From Massilia yuzhufengensis (GTDB taxonomy: Bacteria; Pseudomonadota; Gammaproteobacteria; Burkholderiales; Burkholderiaceae_D): 64,000 nucleotides of DNA. Shown here one piece after another: positions 39,886-50,048 of this stretch. Under the pieces are notes generated by a model, which was not told where the DNA came from, did not search any database, and worked only from the letters and a program-made list of their open reading frames with translations. The stretch is taken from NCBI RefSeq assembly GCF_900112225.1, contig NZ_FOLD01000007.1:1-64000 (forward strand). The letters run 5' to 3'. Positions within the stretch are counted from its first letter, which is position 1. Each line of letters begins with the position of its first letter. The position numbers were made by a program, and so were the translations under genes.

Positions 39886-40521
39886 TCACGCATATTCGTC
39901 GTTTCCTGCGCGCTGGATGGCGAAACGGATCAGTTCCGCCTGTCCTTCGATGCCCAGTTTGCGCTTGATATTCAGGCGGTGTGTCTCGACCGTGCGCACC
40001 GATAAATCCAGGTCGCGCGCGATCTGCTTGTTCGACTGGCCGGCCGCGATGTGCTTCAGTACTTCCTGTTCGCGCGCGGTCAGCTGGTTGTCGGTCGCCA
40101 GCGGGCCGGCCAGCTGGCGCGCCAGCGCGGCGCTGTAGTAGATGCCGCCACCCATCACGGTGTCGATCGCCAGCACGATGTCCTTGCCCGGCGCGTCCTT
40201 GAGCACATAGCCGCGCGCGCCGGCCTGGATCGCCTGGGTCACGTATTCGGGCTTGTCGTGCATCGACAGGACCAGCACCGCGATGCCGGGATAGCGCTGG
40301 GTCAGGCGGGCGGTGGCTTCGATGCCGCTGCCGCCCTTCATGTTCACGTCCATCAGGACCAGGTCGGGCTGGCAGGCCCCGGCCTGCTCCAATGCTTCCT
40401 GGCTGGAGCCGGCCTCGCCCACCACGCGCAGGCGCGGCGCGGCTTCCAGCCTCGCGCGCAGGCCGTCGCGCACCAGGGGGTGGTCGTCCACCAGCAGGAT
40501 CCGTACTTCGATGTCGCTCAT
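39886..40521 (-). CDS. NarL/FixJ-family response regulator
   Basis: 211 aa. Receiver domain with acidic pocket LLVDDH, phospho-acceptor in LVLMDVNM, and the conserved Lys in GYVLKDAP, followed by a LuxR HTH (LTAREQEVLKHIAAGQSNKQ; RTVETHRLNIKRKLG). Its ATG overlaps the stop of the sensor kinase gene (4 bases). It lies divergent from cstA, which suggests, by analogy with pyruvate-sensing systems that control CstA-type transporters, that cstA may be a target. That link is inference. Confidence 0.95.
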   Translation of the reverse strand: MSDIEVRILLVDDHPLVRDGLRARLEAAPRLRVVGEAGSSQEALEQAGACQPDLVLMDVNMKGGSGIEATARLTQRYPGIAVLVLSMHDKPEYVTQAIQAGARGYVLKDAPGKDIVLAIDTVMGGGIYYSAALARQLAGPLATDNQLTAREQEVLKHIAAGQSNKQIARDLDLSVRTVETHRLNIKRKLGIEGQAELIRFAIQRAGNDEYA

Positions 40522-41882
40522 GTCTGTTCCTTCAGGTCGATGCTGGCCACCACGCGGGTGCCGAGCGGCGAGGAATCGATCGCCAGGCGCCCGCCAATGG
40601 CTTCCATCCGCTCCATCATGTTGCGCAGGCCGATGCCGCGCTGCGGGTGGACCGCGATGCTGTCGGCATCGAAACCGCCGCCGTCGTCCACGATGCTTAA
40701 CGTGAGGCAGCGGCCGCGCCGCTCCAGACTCATCTCGATGTGCCGCGCGCCGGCGTGGCGTTCGGCGTTGGTCAGGGCCTCCTGGGCGATGCGGAACAGC
40801 ACCGTGCCGGCCATCTCGGGCAGCGCGTCCATCCCGCCCTCCTGGCGGAAGCGCACCGGCGTGCCCGCATGCTGGCCGAATTCGCTGGCCAGGTGATCGA
40901 GCGCCGGGGCCAGGCCCAGGTCGTCCAGCAGCGCCGGGCGCAGGTCGTGCGAGATGCGGCGCACTTCGCCCAGCACCGACTTCACCTGCTCCACCGTGCG
41001 ATCCAGTCCGGCGCGCGCGGCCTGCTGCTGTGCTTCGCTGCCCGCCAGGCGGATGATGCCGGCTTCCAGCTGCAGCTTGACCGAGACCAGCGCCTGGCTG
41101 ATACCGTCATGCAGGTCGCGCGACAGGCGCGCGCGCTCTTCTTCCTGCGATTCGACCACGCGCTGGGCCAGTGCCTTGAGCTTGGCGTCGGCCACGCGCA
41201 GCTCGCGCAGGTTCAGCACCAGGCCGCCGCTGGCCACCGCCACCGACGACAGGATCGCCAGCCCGGCGATCCACAGCAGGGTTTCTTCGATATTGCGCGA
41301 CTGCTGGGCGTCGACCTGGGCCAGCGCGGCTTCGACGTCGTCGAGGTAGATGCCGGTACCCATCACCCAGCCCCAGTCGGCCACCGGCACCACGTAGCCC
41401 AGCTTGGGCGCCTGGGTTTTCGATGAAGGCTTGGCCCAGGTATAGCGGTGGAAGCCGCCGCCGGCGCGGGCGCGCTCGATCAGGCGCTGGATGGTGGGGG
41501 TGCCGGTGGCGTCCTTCCAGTCCCACATGGCGGTGCCGACCAGCTCCGGCTGGCGCGGGTGCATCAGGCTCTTGCCCTGCATGTCGTAGACGAAGAAGTA
41601 GCCGTCGTCGCCGAAACTGAGCGAGGCCAGGATGCGCTGGGCTTCGGCCAGCGTGGCGGGGTCGCGCCGGCCGGAGCGCACCAGGTGGCCGATCGACTGG
41701 CTGGCCAGGGCCACGTAGTGGCGCAGCTCGGATTCCTTGCTGGCCAGGTAGGCGCGCTGGATGGTGGCGCGCTGCTGGTGGGCCAGCTCGGTGGCCTGCT
41801 GGCGCACGAACAGCGCGATCGCGCACAAGGCCACGATCAGCGGCGCGATCGCCAGCACGATGACCTTTTGCCTCAGACGCAT
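40518..41882 (-). CDS. Sensor histidine kinase with periplasmic Cache domain (HisKA_3)
   Basis: 454 aa. A TM helix at residues about 8-28, a single Cache_2 domain (SFGDDGYFFVYDMQGKSLMH; WGWVMGTGIYLDD), a second TM helix near 195-215, then a HisKA_3 dimerisation helix with the phosphorylated His in SRDLHDGISQALV and a HATPase domain (DDGGGFD, GIGLRNMMERME). Cache_2 sensors of this kind bind small organic acids. It phosphorylates the NarL-type regulator encoded next. I chose the ATG at 41882 since it begins the membrane anchor. Confidence 0.93.
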   Translation of the reverse strand: MRLRQKVIVLAIAPLIVALCAIALFVRQQATELAHQQRATIQRAYLASKESELRHYVALASQSIGHLVRSGRRDPATLAEAQRILASLSFGDDGYFFVYDMQGKSLMHPRQPELVGTAMWDWKDATGTPTIQRLIERARAGGGFHRYTWAKPSSKTQAPKLGYVVPVADWGWVMGTGIYLDDVEAALAQVDAQQSRNIEETLLWIAGLAILSSVAVASGGLVLNLRELRVADAKLKALAQRVVESQEEERARLSRDLHDGISQALVSVKLQLEAGIIRLAGSEAQQQAARAGLDRTVEQVKSVLGEVRRISHDLRPALLDDLGLAPALDHLASEFGQHAGTPVRFRQEGGMDALPEMAGTVLFRIAQEALTNAERHAGARHIEMSLERRGRCLTLSIVDDGGGFDADSIAVHPQRGIGLRNMMERMEAIGGRLAIDSSPLGTRVVASIDLKEQT

Positions 41883-41925
41883 GTTGTTTGTTCCAAAGTT
41901 TCTTTGAAGATGCATTTTAAGCGAT

Positions 41926-42031
41926 CGTAGGGTGGCCGGCTCGGCCGGCCGCGCGTTCGAACAAATCGTGAATAGTTACGTCTGTCCACAGGACCGTTGA
42001 ACGCGCGGCCGGCGAAGCCGGCCACCCTACG
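41926..42031. repeat. Paired inverted repeat (family 2)
   Basis: GTAGGGTGGCCGGCTCGGCC followed by GGCCGCGCGTTCGAAC, a spacer of about 35 bases, then the inverted copy TTGAACGCGCGGCCGGCGAAG and CCGGCCACCCTAC. A second member is at 49925-50048. It lies in the control region between the kinase and cstA. Confidence 0.8.
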
Positions 42032-42176
42032 TACTAATACGCACGCACTGCGTAATCATGCGCTTGTCGTGCTGATATTCATGCAACATACTCGCCGGTA
42101 CGCTGTCCAAAAATCCGCCGGTCGACATCGTTCACGCCGGTTATAAAAGTAATTCATCCATCCTCGGAGGAGCACC

Positions 42177-44243
42177 ATGAAACAAATGTCGAGCAAGCTC
42201 GGCTGGCTCGCTGTCGCGGTCCTCGGCGCCTTTTCGCTCGGGTTCATCGCGGTCAAGCGCGGCGAAACCATCAATGCGATCTGGATCGTCGCCGCCGCAG
42301 TCTGCGTCTACCTGATCGCCTACCGCTTCTACAGCCGCTTCATCGCGTACAAGGCCCTGGGCCTGGACGCCACGCGCCAGACCCCGGCCTACAAGTACAA
42401 CGATGGCCTGGACTACGTCCCGACCAATAAATTCGTGCTGTTCGGCCACCACTTCGCGGCCATCGCGGGCGCCGGCCCGCTGGTCGGTCCCGTGCTGGCG
42501 GCCCAGATGGGCTATTTGCCGAGCATGATGTGGATCCTGGCAGGCGTCGTCTTTGCCGGCGCCGTCCAGGACTTCATCGTGCTGTTCATGTCCACCCGCC
42601 GCGACGGCCGTTCGCTCGGTGACCTGATCAAATCCGAAATGGGCGAAGTCCCTGGCCTGATCGCGCTGCTCGGCACCTTCATGATCATGGTGATCATCCT
42701 GGCGGTGCTGGCCCTGATCGTCGTGAAGGCGCTCACCGGCTCGCCGTGGGGTTCATTCACCGTGATGGCGACGATCCCGATCGCGCTGTTCATGGGCATC
42801 TACTCGCGCTACGTGCGGGTCGGCCGCATCGGCGAAATCTCCATCATCGGCTTCGTGCTGCTGATGCTGGCCATTATCGGCGGCCAGTGGGTGCACGATT
42901 CGCCAACCTGGGGCCCGATGTTCACCTTCACCGGCACCGAACTGACCTGGATGCTGATCGGCTACGGCTTCGTCGCTTCCGTCATTCCCGTGTGGCTGCT
43001 GCTGGCCCCGCGCGACTACCTGTCGACCTTCCTGAAGATCGGCACCATCGTGGCGCTGGCGATCGGCATCGTGATCGTCGCCCCCGACCTGCGCATGCCG
43101 GCCGTGACCAAGTTCATCGACGGCACCGGCCCGGTGTGGTCGGGCAGCCTGTTCCCCTTCCTGTTCATCACCATCGCCTGCGGCGCGGTGTCGGGCTTCC
43201 ACGCACTGATCTCCTCGGGCACCACGCCCAAGATGATCGAGAACGAAACCCACGCCCGCCTGATCGGCTACGGCGGCATGCTGATGGAATCGTTTGTCGC
43301 CATCATGGCGCTGGTGGCAGCGTCCACCATCGACCCGGGCGTCTACTTCGCCATGAACAGCCCGGCCGCGATCCTCGGCACCACCGCGCAGTCGGCGGCG
43401 GCGGCCGTGTCGCAGATGGGCTTCGTCATCACGCCTGAAACCCTGGAGCAGATGGCGAAAGACGTGGGCGAGCACACCATCATCTCGCGCGCCGGCGGCG
43501 CGCCGACCCTGGCGGTGGGCATGGCCCACATCCTGTCGAACGTGATCGGCGGCCAGGCCATGATGGCCTTCTGGTACCACTTCGCGATCCTGTTCGAAGC
43601 GCTGTTCATCCTCACCGCGGTGGACGCGGGCACCCGCGCCGGCCGCTTCATGCTGCAGGATCTGCTGGGCGCCTTTGCTCCGTCGCTGAAGCGCACCGAG
43701 TCGCTGCCGGCCAACCTGCTTGCCACCGGCCTGTGCGTGGCGGCCTGGGGCTACTTCCTGTACCAGGGCGTGGTCGACCCGCTGGGCGGCATCAACACCC
43801 TGTGGCCACTGTTCGGCATCGCCAACCAGATGCTGGCCGGTATCGCACTGATGCTGGGCACCTGCGTGCTGTACAAGATGAAGCGCGAGAAGTACGCCTA
43901 CATCACGGTCCTGCCGACCCTGTGGCTGCTGGCCTGCACCCTGAGCGCCGGCTGGCTCAAGATCTTCGACGCCAACCCGAAAGTCGGCTTCCTGGCCCAC
44001 GCCGACAAGTTCCAGGCCGCGCACGACGCCGGCACGGTGCTGGCCCCGGCCAAGTCGCTCGACCAGATGGAACGCGTGATCTTCAACGACTACGTCAACG
44101 CGACCCTGGCGGGCTTCTTCATGTTCGTGGTGCTGGCGGTGCTGGTGTACGGCGTGCGCACCGTGCTGGCCGCGCGCAAGACCAACGGCCCGACGGCGAA
44201 GGAAACCGCCTACGTCGCCATGCCCACCCCACAGGTGCAGTGA
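42177..44243 (+). CDS. cstA: Carbon starvation protein A (pyruvate/peptide transporter)
   Basis: 688 aa with about 16 membrane helices and strongly conserved CstA blocks: YKYNDGLDYVPTNKFVLFGH, HHFAAIAGAGPLVGPVLAAQ, ILAGVVFAGAVQDF and SGTTPKMIENE. CstA/BtsT proteins import pyruvate or peptides when carbon is scarce. A CGGAGGAG ribosome site precedes the ATG. The stop overlaps the start of the small YbdD-like gene. A divergent two-component system is adjacent. Confidence 0.97.
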   Translation: MKQMSSKLGWLAVAVLGAFSLGFIAVKRGETINAIWIVAAAVCVYLIAYRFYSRFIAYKALGLDATRQTPAYKYNDGLDYVPTNKFVLFGHHFAAIAGAGPLVGPVLAAQMGYLPSMMWILAGVVFAGAVQDFIVLFMSTRRDGRSLGDLIKSEMGEVPGLIALLGTFMIMVIILAVLALIVVKALTGSPWGSFTVMATIPIALFMGIYSRYVRVGRIGEISIIGFVLLMLAIIGGQWVHDSPTWGPMFTFTGTELTWMLIGYGFVASVIPVWLLLAPRDYLSTFLKIGTIVALAIGIVIVAPDLRMPAVTKFIDGTGPVWSGSLFPFLFITIACGAVSGFHALISSGTTPKMIENETHARLIGYGGMLMESFVAIMALVAASTIDPGVYFAMNSPAAILGTTAQSAAAAVSQMGFVITPETLEQMAKDVGEHTIISRAGGAPTLAVGMAHILSNVIGGQAMMAFWYHFAILFEALFILTAVDAGTRAGRFMLQDLLGAFAPSLKRTESLPANLLATGLCVAAWGYFLYQGVVDPLGGINTLWPLFGIANQMLAGIALMLGTCVLYKMKREKYAYITVLPTLWLLACTLSAGWLKIFDANPKVGFLAHADKFQAAHDAGTVLAPAKSLDQMERVIFNDYVNATLAGFFMFVVLAVLVYGVRTVLAARKTNGPTAKETAYVAMPTPQVQ

Positions 44244-44449
44244 TGTTCGGCGCCCTGCTCGATGCAGGCAAGGAAGCAGGCAAGTACCTGGGGCAGAGCA
44301 TGCGCCTGATGGTCGGCCTGCCCGAGTACGACACCTACCTGGCGCACATGGAGCGTACGCATCCGGATGTGACGCCGATGACGTACGAGGAGTTCTTCCG
44401 CGAGCGGCAGGAGGCGCGGTATGGCGGGAACCGGGGGACTTGCTGTTAA
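44243..44449 (+). CDS. YbdD/YjiX-family small protein
   Basis: 68 aa. LGQSMRLMVGLPEYDTYLAHM then RTHPDVTPMTYEEFFRERQE is the YbdD signature (DUF466), followed by a Cys-containing tail (GTCC). YbdD/YjiX proteins accompany CstA and are needed for its transport activity in E. coli. It starts at the ATG overlapping the cstA stop (TGATG). Its last ten codons and stop lie in the first copy of a 32-bp tandem duplication. Confidence 0.93.
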   Translation: MFGALLDAGKEAGKYLGQSMRLMVGLPEYDTYLAHMERTHPDVTPMTYEEFFRERQEARYGGNRGTCC

Positions 44450-44482
44450 AGTATGGCGGGAACCGGGGGACTTGCTGTTAAA
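44419..44482. repeat. Perfect 32-bp tandem duplication
   Basis: Two abutting identical 32-base copies, beginning GTATGGCGGGAACCGGGGGA and ending GCTGTTAAA, at 44419-44450 and 44451-44482. The first includes the stop codon of the YbdD-like gene, so the protein is not altered. Confidence 0.95.
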
Positions 44483-44908
44483 GCTTGATACCTGTTGAAG
44501 TGAATGGAGGGGCGCTGCGGCGCCCCTTCTCTTTTGTGCCCGCTGCACGTTCGCCTCCTTGTGACCACAAACCTAAAAACCGTCGTACCGGCGAAGGCCG
44601 GTACCCAAGTTCGTCGTGTCACGTTGGCGGGTGCACGCAAGCGCTTGTGGAATGCAGGAGAAATTGGGTCCCGGCCTGCGCAGGGAGTCGTCGGCGCCAG
44701 TGGCGCGTACGACGACTCATCTTTACGTGTCCACGACGAGAGCTAACGTACCCCACACAAAACTTTCCCCGCTTGCATCATGTTGACCTCCCTCAACGCC
44801 CCCCCTCCCCCTTGAACGTATATTTTTTTCTTGCGGGAATTTGCATTCCGCAAAGGGGGTCCTGCTTCGTCCGTTGCAGGTCTACTCCGCCGAGCCTGCG
44901 GGATCAGC
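44450..44908. other. Intergenic region with a REP pair
   Basis: No gene supported. It contains the second copy of the 32-bp duplication, the REP pair at 44580-44715, and a C-rich/T-rich tract near 44798-44835 upstream of the hybrid kinase. Confidence 0.6.
44580..44715. repeat. Paired REP element (REPIN-like), family 1
   Basis: CGTCGTACCGGCGAAGGCCG plus GTACCC at the left, and the inverted half GGGTCCCGGCCTGCGCAGGGA with GTCGTCGGCGCCAGTGGCGC and GTACGACG at the right, separated by about 60 bases. Confidence 0.72.
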
Positions 44909-47767
44909 ATGCCGAACTTCGAGCGCTCCAGTCTGAACCAGAAGCTGACCATCATCTCGCTGCTCTCGACCGCGACCGCGCTGCTCTTCGTGTTCGCGGC
45001 CTTCGCGGCCACCTCGGTACTGAACCACCGCAAGGACGAGGCGACCCAGCTGGCCACCTTCGCCCAGGTCATCGGCGCCACCAGTACCGACGACCTGCTG
45101 CTGCGCGACCGCAAGCGCGCCCGCGCCGCCCTGGCCGCACTGGGCGCCGAGCGCGACATCTCGTCGGCCGTCCTCTACGACCGCCACGGCCAGCCCTTTG
45201 CCCACTACCCGCTCGGCGGCGAGACCACGCCGGACGCGCTGGACGGCACCGACGACGCGGCCCTGGCCGCCGCCAACCTCGAGGGCCAGCGCCTGCTGTC
45301 GCACCGCATGCGCCTGTACCGGCCGGTGATGGACGGCGAGCTGCAGGTGGGTGTGATCATGATCGAGACCGACCTGGTGGGTACCTGGATCGACATCCTC
45401 GCCGGGCTCGCCGTGATGGGCCTGGCCATGCTGGCCTCGCTCCTGGTGTCGGTGGCGATGGCGGGCCGCTTCAAGCGCAGCATCGCCGAACCGGTGACGA
45501 AACTGATCCAGGCCGCGCAGAAGGTCTCCGCCAGCCAGAACTACAGCCTGCGCATCGCCCACCAGCGCACCGACGAACTGGGGCAGCTGATCGACAGCTT
45601 CAACACCATGATGGCGCAGATCGAGGACCGCGGCGCGGCCCTGCTGCACCACCGCGACGAACTCGAACGCCAGGTCGGCGTGCGCACCGAGCAGCTGGAA
45701 AAGGCCAAGAACGCGGCCGAGGCGGCCAGCCGCGCCAAGAGCGCTTTTCTCGCCACCATGAGCCACGAGATCCGCACCCCGATGAACGGCGTGCTGGGGA
45801 TGACCGAGATGCTGCTGGCGACCAGCCTGAGCGAATCGCAGCGCAACTACACCACCCTGGTCAAGCGCTCGGGCGAGCACCTCCTGGTGATCATCAACGA
45901 CATCCTGGATTTCTCCAAGATCGAGGCCGGCAAGCTCACCATCGAGTACATCAACTTCAACCTGTGGGACCTGCTCGACGACATCCACAACGTCTACACC
46001 CCGCAGGCGGCGGCCAAGGGCATCGGCTTCGATTTCGACATCGCCAACGACATCCCGGTGGCCATCTGCGGCGACCCGAACCGGCTGCGCCAGATAATGG
46101 CCAACTTGCTGGGCAACGCCATCAAGTTCACCGACCAGGGCCGCATCCTGGCGCGGGTGCGCGTGGCGGGCGAAGATACCCAATCGGTGATGCTGCGCTT
46201 CGAGGTGCATGACACCGGCATCGGCATTTCGCGCGAAGCGCGCGCGCGCCTGTTCGAGGCCTTCTCGCAGGCCGACGACTCCACCACGCGGCGCTATGGC
46301 GGCACCGGCCTGGGACTGGCGATCTCGAAGCAGCTGGTGGAACTCATGAAGGGCGCGATCGGCGTCGACAACGCGCCCACGCGCGGCTCGATCTTCTGGT
46401 TCACGGTCAGCTTCGACAAGCGCCGCGTCGACCCGGATGCGCCGGGCCACCGCCAGCACACGCTGGAGGGCCTGCGGGTGCTGGTGGTCGACGAGCAGGA
46501 CGAGACCCGCGAGGACCTGGCCCAGCAGCTGCAAGCGTGGCGCGCCACCGCCGACGGCGCGGCCAGCGCGGCGGCGGCCTACGAGCGCCTGGCCACCGCG
46601 GCCAAGGCCGGGCGGCCCTATGACGCCGCAGTGCTGGACATGGAACTGACCCACACCAGCGGCCTGGCGCTGGCCGCCTCGATCAAGGCCGATGCGGCCG
46701 CGCGCGTGACCCACCTGGTGCTGGTCAGCCCCGAACGCCTGGCGGCCGATCCGGTACAGCGGCGCGCGGCCGGCGTGGCCTACCAGCTGGTAAAGCCGGC
46801 CCGCGCGGCCGACCTGTACGCCTGCCTGGCCGCCTGCGCCGCGCGCCTGCACGCGCCCGCGTCGCTGGTTGCCGCGCAGCCTGCGCCCGCGGCCCAGGCC
46901 ACGGTCGCGGGGCAGCGCACGGCCCTTGGCGTGGCCGCCGCCCGTCCCGCCCCGCGGGCACGCGCGCGCCGCGTGCTGCTGGCCGAAGACAATCCAGTCA
47001 ACGTCGAAGTGGCGAAAGCCATGCTCGAGAGCCTCGGCATCGAGGCGACCTGCGCGCGCAACGGCCAGGAAGCGCTGCAGGCCGTGCGCAGCGGCGGCTT
47101 CGACGCGGTGCTGATGGACTGCCAGATGCCGGTCATGGACGGCTTCGCGGCCACCGCCGCGATCCGCGGCCATGAGCGCGAGCAGGGCCGCGCGCGCACC
47201 CTGCCGGTGATCGCGATCACGGCCAATGCCCTTCAGGGCGACCGCGAAGCCTGCCTCGCCGCCGGCATGGACGACTACCTGTCCAAGCCCTTCACCCAGC
47301 AGCAGCTGGCCGCCGTCATCGGGCGCTGGGTGGCGGTGCCGCTGGCGGCCAGCAGCCACCACGCCGATGTGGCGCCGCGCCTGCCGCCTGACGTGGTCGA
47401 AGTGATCCAGCGCGAAGCGGTCAACCGCGCCGCACTCGAGAACATCCGGGCGCTGAGCCGCGATGGCGGCGACGCGCTGGTGCAGAAGGTGATCAACGCC
47501 TATGTCGGCGACACGCCGCGCCACCTGGCCACGCTGCGCGAGGCGGTCGACGGCATGGACGCGGGCAGCGTGCGGCGCGTCGCCCACAGCCTGAAGTCGG
47601 CCAGCGCCAACATCGGCGCCGCCCGCCTGGCGACCTTGTGCAAAGAACTCGAACAGCTCGGTCGCGCCGACTCGGTGGACGGCGCCGATCGCATCCTCAC
47701 CGACATGGAGCACGAATTCCAGTCGGTACGCCACTCGCTCCACGCCATGCTTGAAAAGGAAACCTGA
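44909..47767 (+). CDS. Hybrid sensor histidine kinase (HAMP, HisKA, HATPase, two REC, Hpt)
   Basis: 952 aa, BarA-like layout. TM helix (residues about 14-37), a CHASE8-like periplasmic domain, a second TM near 158-180, HAMP, coiled coil, HisKA with phospho-His in [20 protein letters not shown], HATPase ([33 protein letters not shown]), a degenerate receiver ([10 protein letters not shown]), an intact receiver ([27 protein letters not shown]), and a C-terminal Hpt with [15 protein letters not shown]. It runs an internal phosphorelay. The ATG at 44909 was chosen over 44831 because the family starts near this point. The next gene encodes a receiver-GGDEF-EAL protein, a likely partner. Confidence 0.95.
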   Translation: MPNFERSSLNQKLTIISLLSTATALLFVFAAFAATSVLNHRKDEATQLATFAQVIGATSTDDLLLRDRKRARAALAALGAERDISSAVLYDRHGQPFAHYPLGGETTPDALDGTDDAALAAANLEGQRLLSHRMRLYRPVMDGELQVGVIMIETDLVGTWIDILAGLAVMGLAMLASLLVSVAMAGRFKRSIAEPVTKLIQAAQKVSASQNYSLRIAHQRTDELGQLIDSFNTMMAQIEDRGAALLHHRDELERQVGVRTEQLEKAKNAAEAASRAKSAFLATMSHEIRTPMNGVLGMTEMLLATSLSESQRNYTTLVKRSGEHLLVIINDILDFSKIEAGKLTIEYINFNLWDLLDDIHNVYTPQAAAKGIGFDFDIANDIPVAICGDPNRLRQIMANLLGNAIKFTDQGRILARVRVAGEDTQSVMLRFEVHDTGIGISREARARLFEAFSQADDSTTRRYGGTGLGLAISKQLVELMKGAIGVDNAPTRGSIFWFTVSFDKRRVDPDAPGHRQHTLEGLRVLVVDEQDETREDLAQQLQAWRATADGAASAAAAYERLATAAKAGRPYDAAVLDMELTHTSGLALAASIKADAAARVTHLVLVSPERLAADPVQRRAAGVAYQLVKPARAADLYACLAACAARLHAPASLVAAQPAPAAQATVAGQRTALGVAAARPAPRARARRVLLAEDNPVNVEVAKAMLESLGIEATCARNGQEALQAVRSGGFDAVLMDCQMPVMDGFAATAAIRGHEREQGRARTLPVIAITANALQGDREACLAAGMDDYLSKPFTQQQLAAVIGRWVAVPLAASSHHADVAPRLPPDVVEVIQREAVNRAALENIRALSRDGGDALVQKVINAYVGDTPRHLATLREAVDGMDAGSVRRVAHSLKSASANIGAARLATLCKELEQLGRADSVDGADRILTDMEHEFQSVRHSLHAMLEKET

Positions 47768-47768
47768 C

Positions 47769-49907
47769 ATGTCCTCCTCTCTACCGAAGCGCGGAACGGT
47801 GCTGGTCGCGGACGACGACCCGGTGATGCGCCTGCTCATGCTCGAGATGCTGGCCCAGGTCGGGCTGGACGCAATCGAGGCGGCGGACGGCGCGGCCGCG
47901 GTCGAACTGGCCAGCAGCCACGCGCCCGACCTGATCCTGATGGACGTCGAGATGCCGCGCATGGACGGCTTCGCGGCCTGCGAGGCGATCCGCCGTGCCG
48001 GCTGCGGCCATGCCTTCGACGGCACCAGCGTGCCGATCGTGATGGTCACCGGCGGCGACGACCTGGAAGCGGTGACGCGCGCCTACGAGGCCGGCGCCAC
48101 CGACTTCGTCTCCAAGCCGATCAACTGGCCGATCCTCGGCCACCGCGTGCTGTACGTGCTGAGGGCCAGCGACGCCATCGCCCGGCTGCGCATCGCCGAC
48201 GCCCAGAACCGCGCGGTGCTGGCCGCGATTCCCGACACCTTCTTCCGGCTCGACCGCGACGGCTTCTACCTCGACTACGAGCCGGGCCACGAGCGCCCCG
48301 GGCGCGGCAAGCCTGCGCCGCAGAAGCAGCCCTGCGTCGGCAAGCACATCTCCGACATGCTGCCGCCCGAGATCGCCGCGCGCATGCTCGAGCAGATGCG
48401 CACCGTGCTGTCGACCCAGCAGGTGCGCTCGGTCGAATACGAACTCGAACACTGCGGCGAGGTGCAGCACTTCGAGGCGCGGCTGGTGGCCACCGGCGAC
48501 TCGCAGGTGCTGGGACTGGTGCGCGACATCAGCGAGCGCAAACGCGCGGAAGAACAGATCCGGCGCCTGGCCTACTGCGACAGCCTGACCGGCATCCCGA
48601 ACCGCCAGGCCTTCCTGGAGACGCTCGAGCGCGAGCTGCAGCGCTCGAAGATCGGCAACAAGAAGTTCGCGGTGCTGTTCATGGACCTCGACGCCTTCAA
48701 GCGCATCAACGATACGCTCGGCCATAACGCCGGCGACCAGCTGCTGAAAATGGTGTCGGAGCGGCTGCGCGAGACCACCCGCCCGAGCGACCTGGTGTCG
48801 CGCGGCGATGGCGCCAATGAACGCGCGACCAACCTGGCGCGCCTGGGCGGCGACGAGTTCACCATCCTGATTCCCGACCTGGAACGGGTCGAGCACGCGC
48901 TCAACGTGGCGCACCGCGTGAAGGAAGCGATGCGCCGGCCCTTCCTGATCGAAGGCAACGAGATCTTTGTCACGGCCAGCATCGGCATCTCGCTGTTCCC
49001 GGAAGACGGCGACGACTGCGGCTCGCTCCTCAAGTTCGCCGATACCGCGATGTACCACGCCAAGAACTGCGGCAAGAACAATGCGAAGCTGTACAGCTCT
49101 TCGCTGACGATGCAGATCATGAGCCACGTGAAGCTCGAAGTCGGCCTGCGCAAGGCCTTGCAGAACGACGAGCTGTACCTGGTCTACCAGCCGCAGCGCG
49201 ACGTGCGCACCTCCGAAATCGTCGGGGTCGAGGCGCTGGTGCGCTGGCGCCATCCGGAGCGCGGGCTGGTGTCGCCGACCGAGTTCATCCCGCTGGCCGA
49301 GGAAACCGGCCTGATCGTGCCGATCGGCGAATGGGTGCTGCGCACCGCCTGCCGCCAGGCCAGGGTCTGGCAACGCCACGCCCAGCGCCACCTGCGCATG
49401 GCGGTGAACCTGTCGGCCAAGCAGTTCAAGGACGAGAACCTGTCGCAGATGGTGCATTCGGCCCTGCTCGACGCCGGGCTGGAGCCGCGCCTGCTGGAGC
49501 TCGAACTCACCGAAGGCACGCTGATGGACGATGCGCGCGCGACCCTGGTGACACTCGAACAGCTGCGCGGCATCGGTGTCTATTTGTCGATCGACGACTT
49601 CGGCACTGGTTACTCGTCGATGAATTATCTAAAGCGTTTCGACGTGCGGGCGCTGAAGATCGACCGCAGCTTCATCAACGGTCTGCCGCAGGACTCCGAG
49701 AATGCGGCCATCACGCGCGCCATCATCGCGATGGCGCACGGGCTCAAGATGGTGGTGGTGGCGGAAGGCGTGGAGACCGGCGAGCAGCTGCTGCTGCTCG
49801 AGCAGTATGGCTGCGATATGGTGCAGGGCTACTTCCTGGGGCATCCGTCGAGCGCCGAGGATATTGCGGGGATGTTGCGGGAACCCTTGGCCCTGCCGGC
49901 GAAATGA
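47769..49907 (+). CDS. Response regulator with GGDEF and EAL domains
   Basis: 712 aa. Receiver domain ([35 protein letters not shown]), a PAS-like region, GGDEF ([11 protein letters not shown]) and EAL ([40 protein letters not shown]). Between the RPSD that resembles the inhibitory site and GGDEF there are about 19 residues instead of five, so the usual product-inhibition geometry is altered. It begins two bases after the hybrid kinase stop, and phosphotransfer from that kinase to control c-di-GMP is the simplest reading. Confidence 0.93.
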   Translation: MSSSLPKRGTVLVADDDPVMRLLMLEMLAQVGLDAIEAADGAAAVELASSHAPDLILMDVEMPRMDGFAACEAIRRAGCGHAFDGTSVPIVMVTGGDDLEAVTRAYEAGATDFVSKPINWPILGHRVLYVLRASDAIARLRIADAQNRAVLAAIPDTFFRLDRDGFYLDYEPGHERPGRGKPAPQKQPCVGKHISDMLPPEIAARMLEQMRTVLSTQQVRSVEYELEHCGEVQHFEARLVATGDSQVLGLVRDISERKRAEEQIRRLAYCDSLTGIPNRQAFLETLERELQRSKIGNKKFAVLFMDLDAFKRINDTLGHNAGDQLLKMVSERLRETTRPSDLVSRGDGANERATNLARLGGDEFTILIPDLERVEHALNVAHRVKEAMRRPFLIEGNEIFVTASIGISLFPEDGDDCGSLLKFADTAMYHAKNCGKNNAKLYSSSLTMQIMSHVKLEVGLRKALQNDELYLVYQPQRDVRTSEIVGVEALVRWRHPERGLVSPTEFIPLAEETGLIVPIGEWVLRTACRQARVWQRHAQRHLRMAVNLSAKQFKDENLSQMVHSALLDAGLEPRLLELELTEGTLMDDARATLVTLEQLRGIGVYLSIDDFGTGYSSMNYLKRFDVRALKIDRSFINGLPQDSENAAITRAIIAMAHGLKMVVVAEGVETGEQLLLLEQYGCDMVQGYFLGHPSSAEDIAGMLREPLALPAK

Positions 49908-49924
49908 CCGCTCGCCGCGCCTTG

Positions 49925-50048
49925 CGTAGGGTGGCCCGGGGCGCGTAGCCGGCTCCGCCGGCCGCGCGTTCAATCAAGCTATGAACCCATGCATCGACTG
50001 TTCAAATTCTGGTCGAACGCGCGGACGGCATAGCCGTCCGCCCTACGG
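49925..50048. repeat. Paired inverted repeat (family 2)
   Basis: GTAGGGTGGCCCGGGGCGCG, GCCGGCTCCGCCGGCCGCGC, GTTCAA, a spacer of about 40 bases, then GAACGCGCGGACGGCATAGC and CGTCCGCCCTACGG. The right end supplies the stop codon (TAG, 50043-50045) of the convergent acylase gene. Confidence 0.8.

Noticed and set aside
44882..48049. Long minus-strand open frame of about 1055 codons opposite the hybrid kinase
   Set aside because: Shadow of the kinase and response-regulator genes, with the same biased composition and no recognisable domain.
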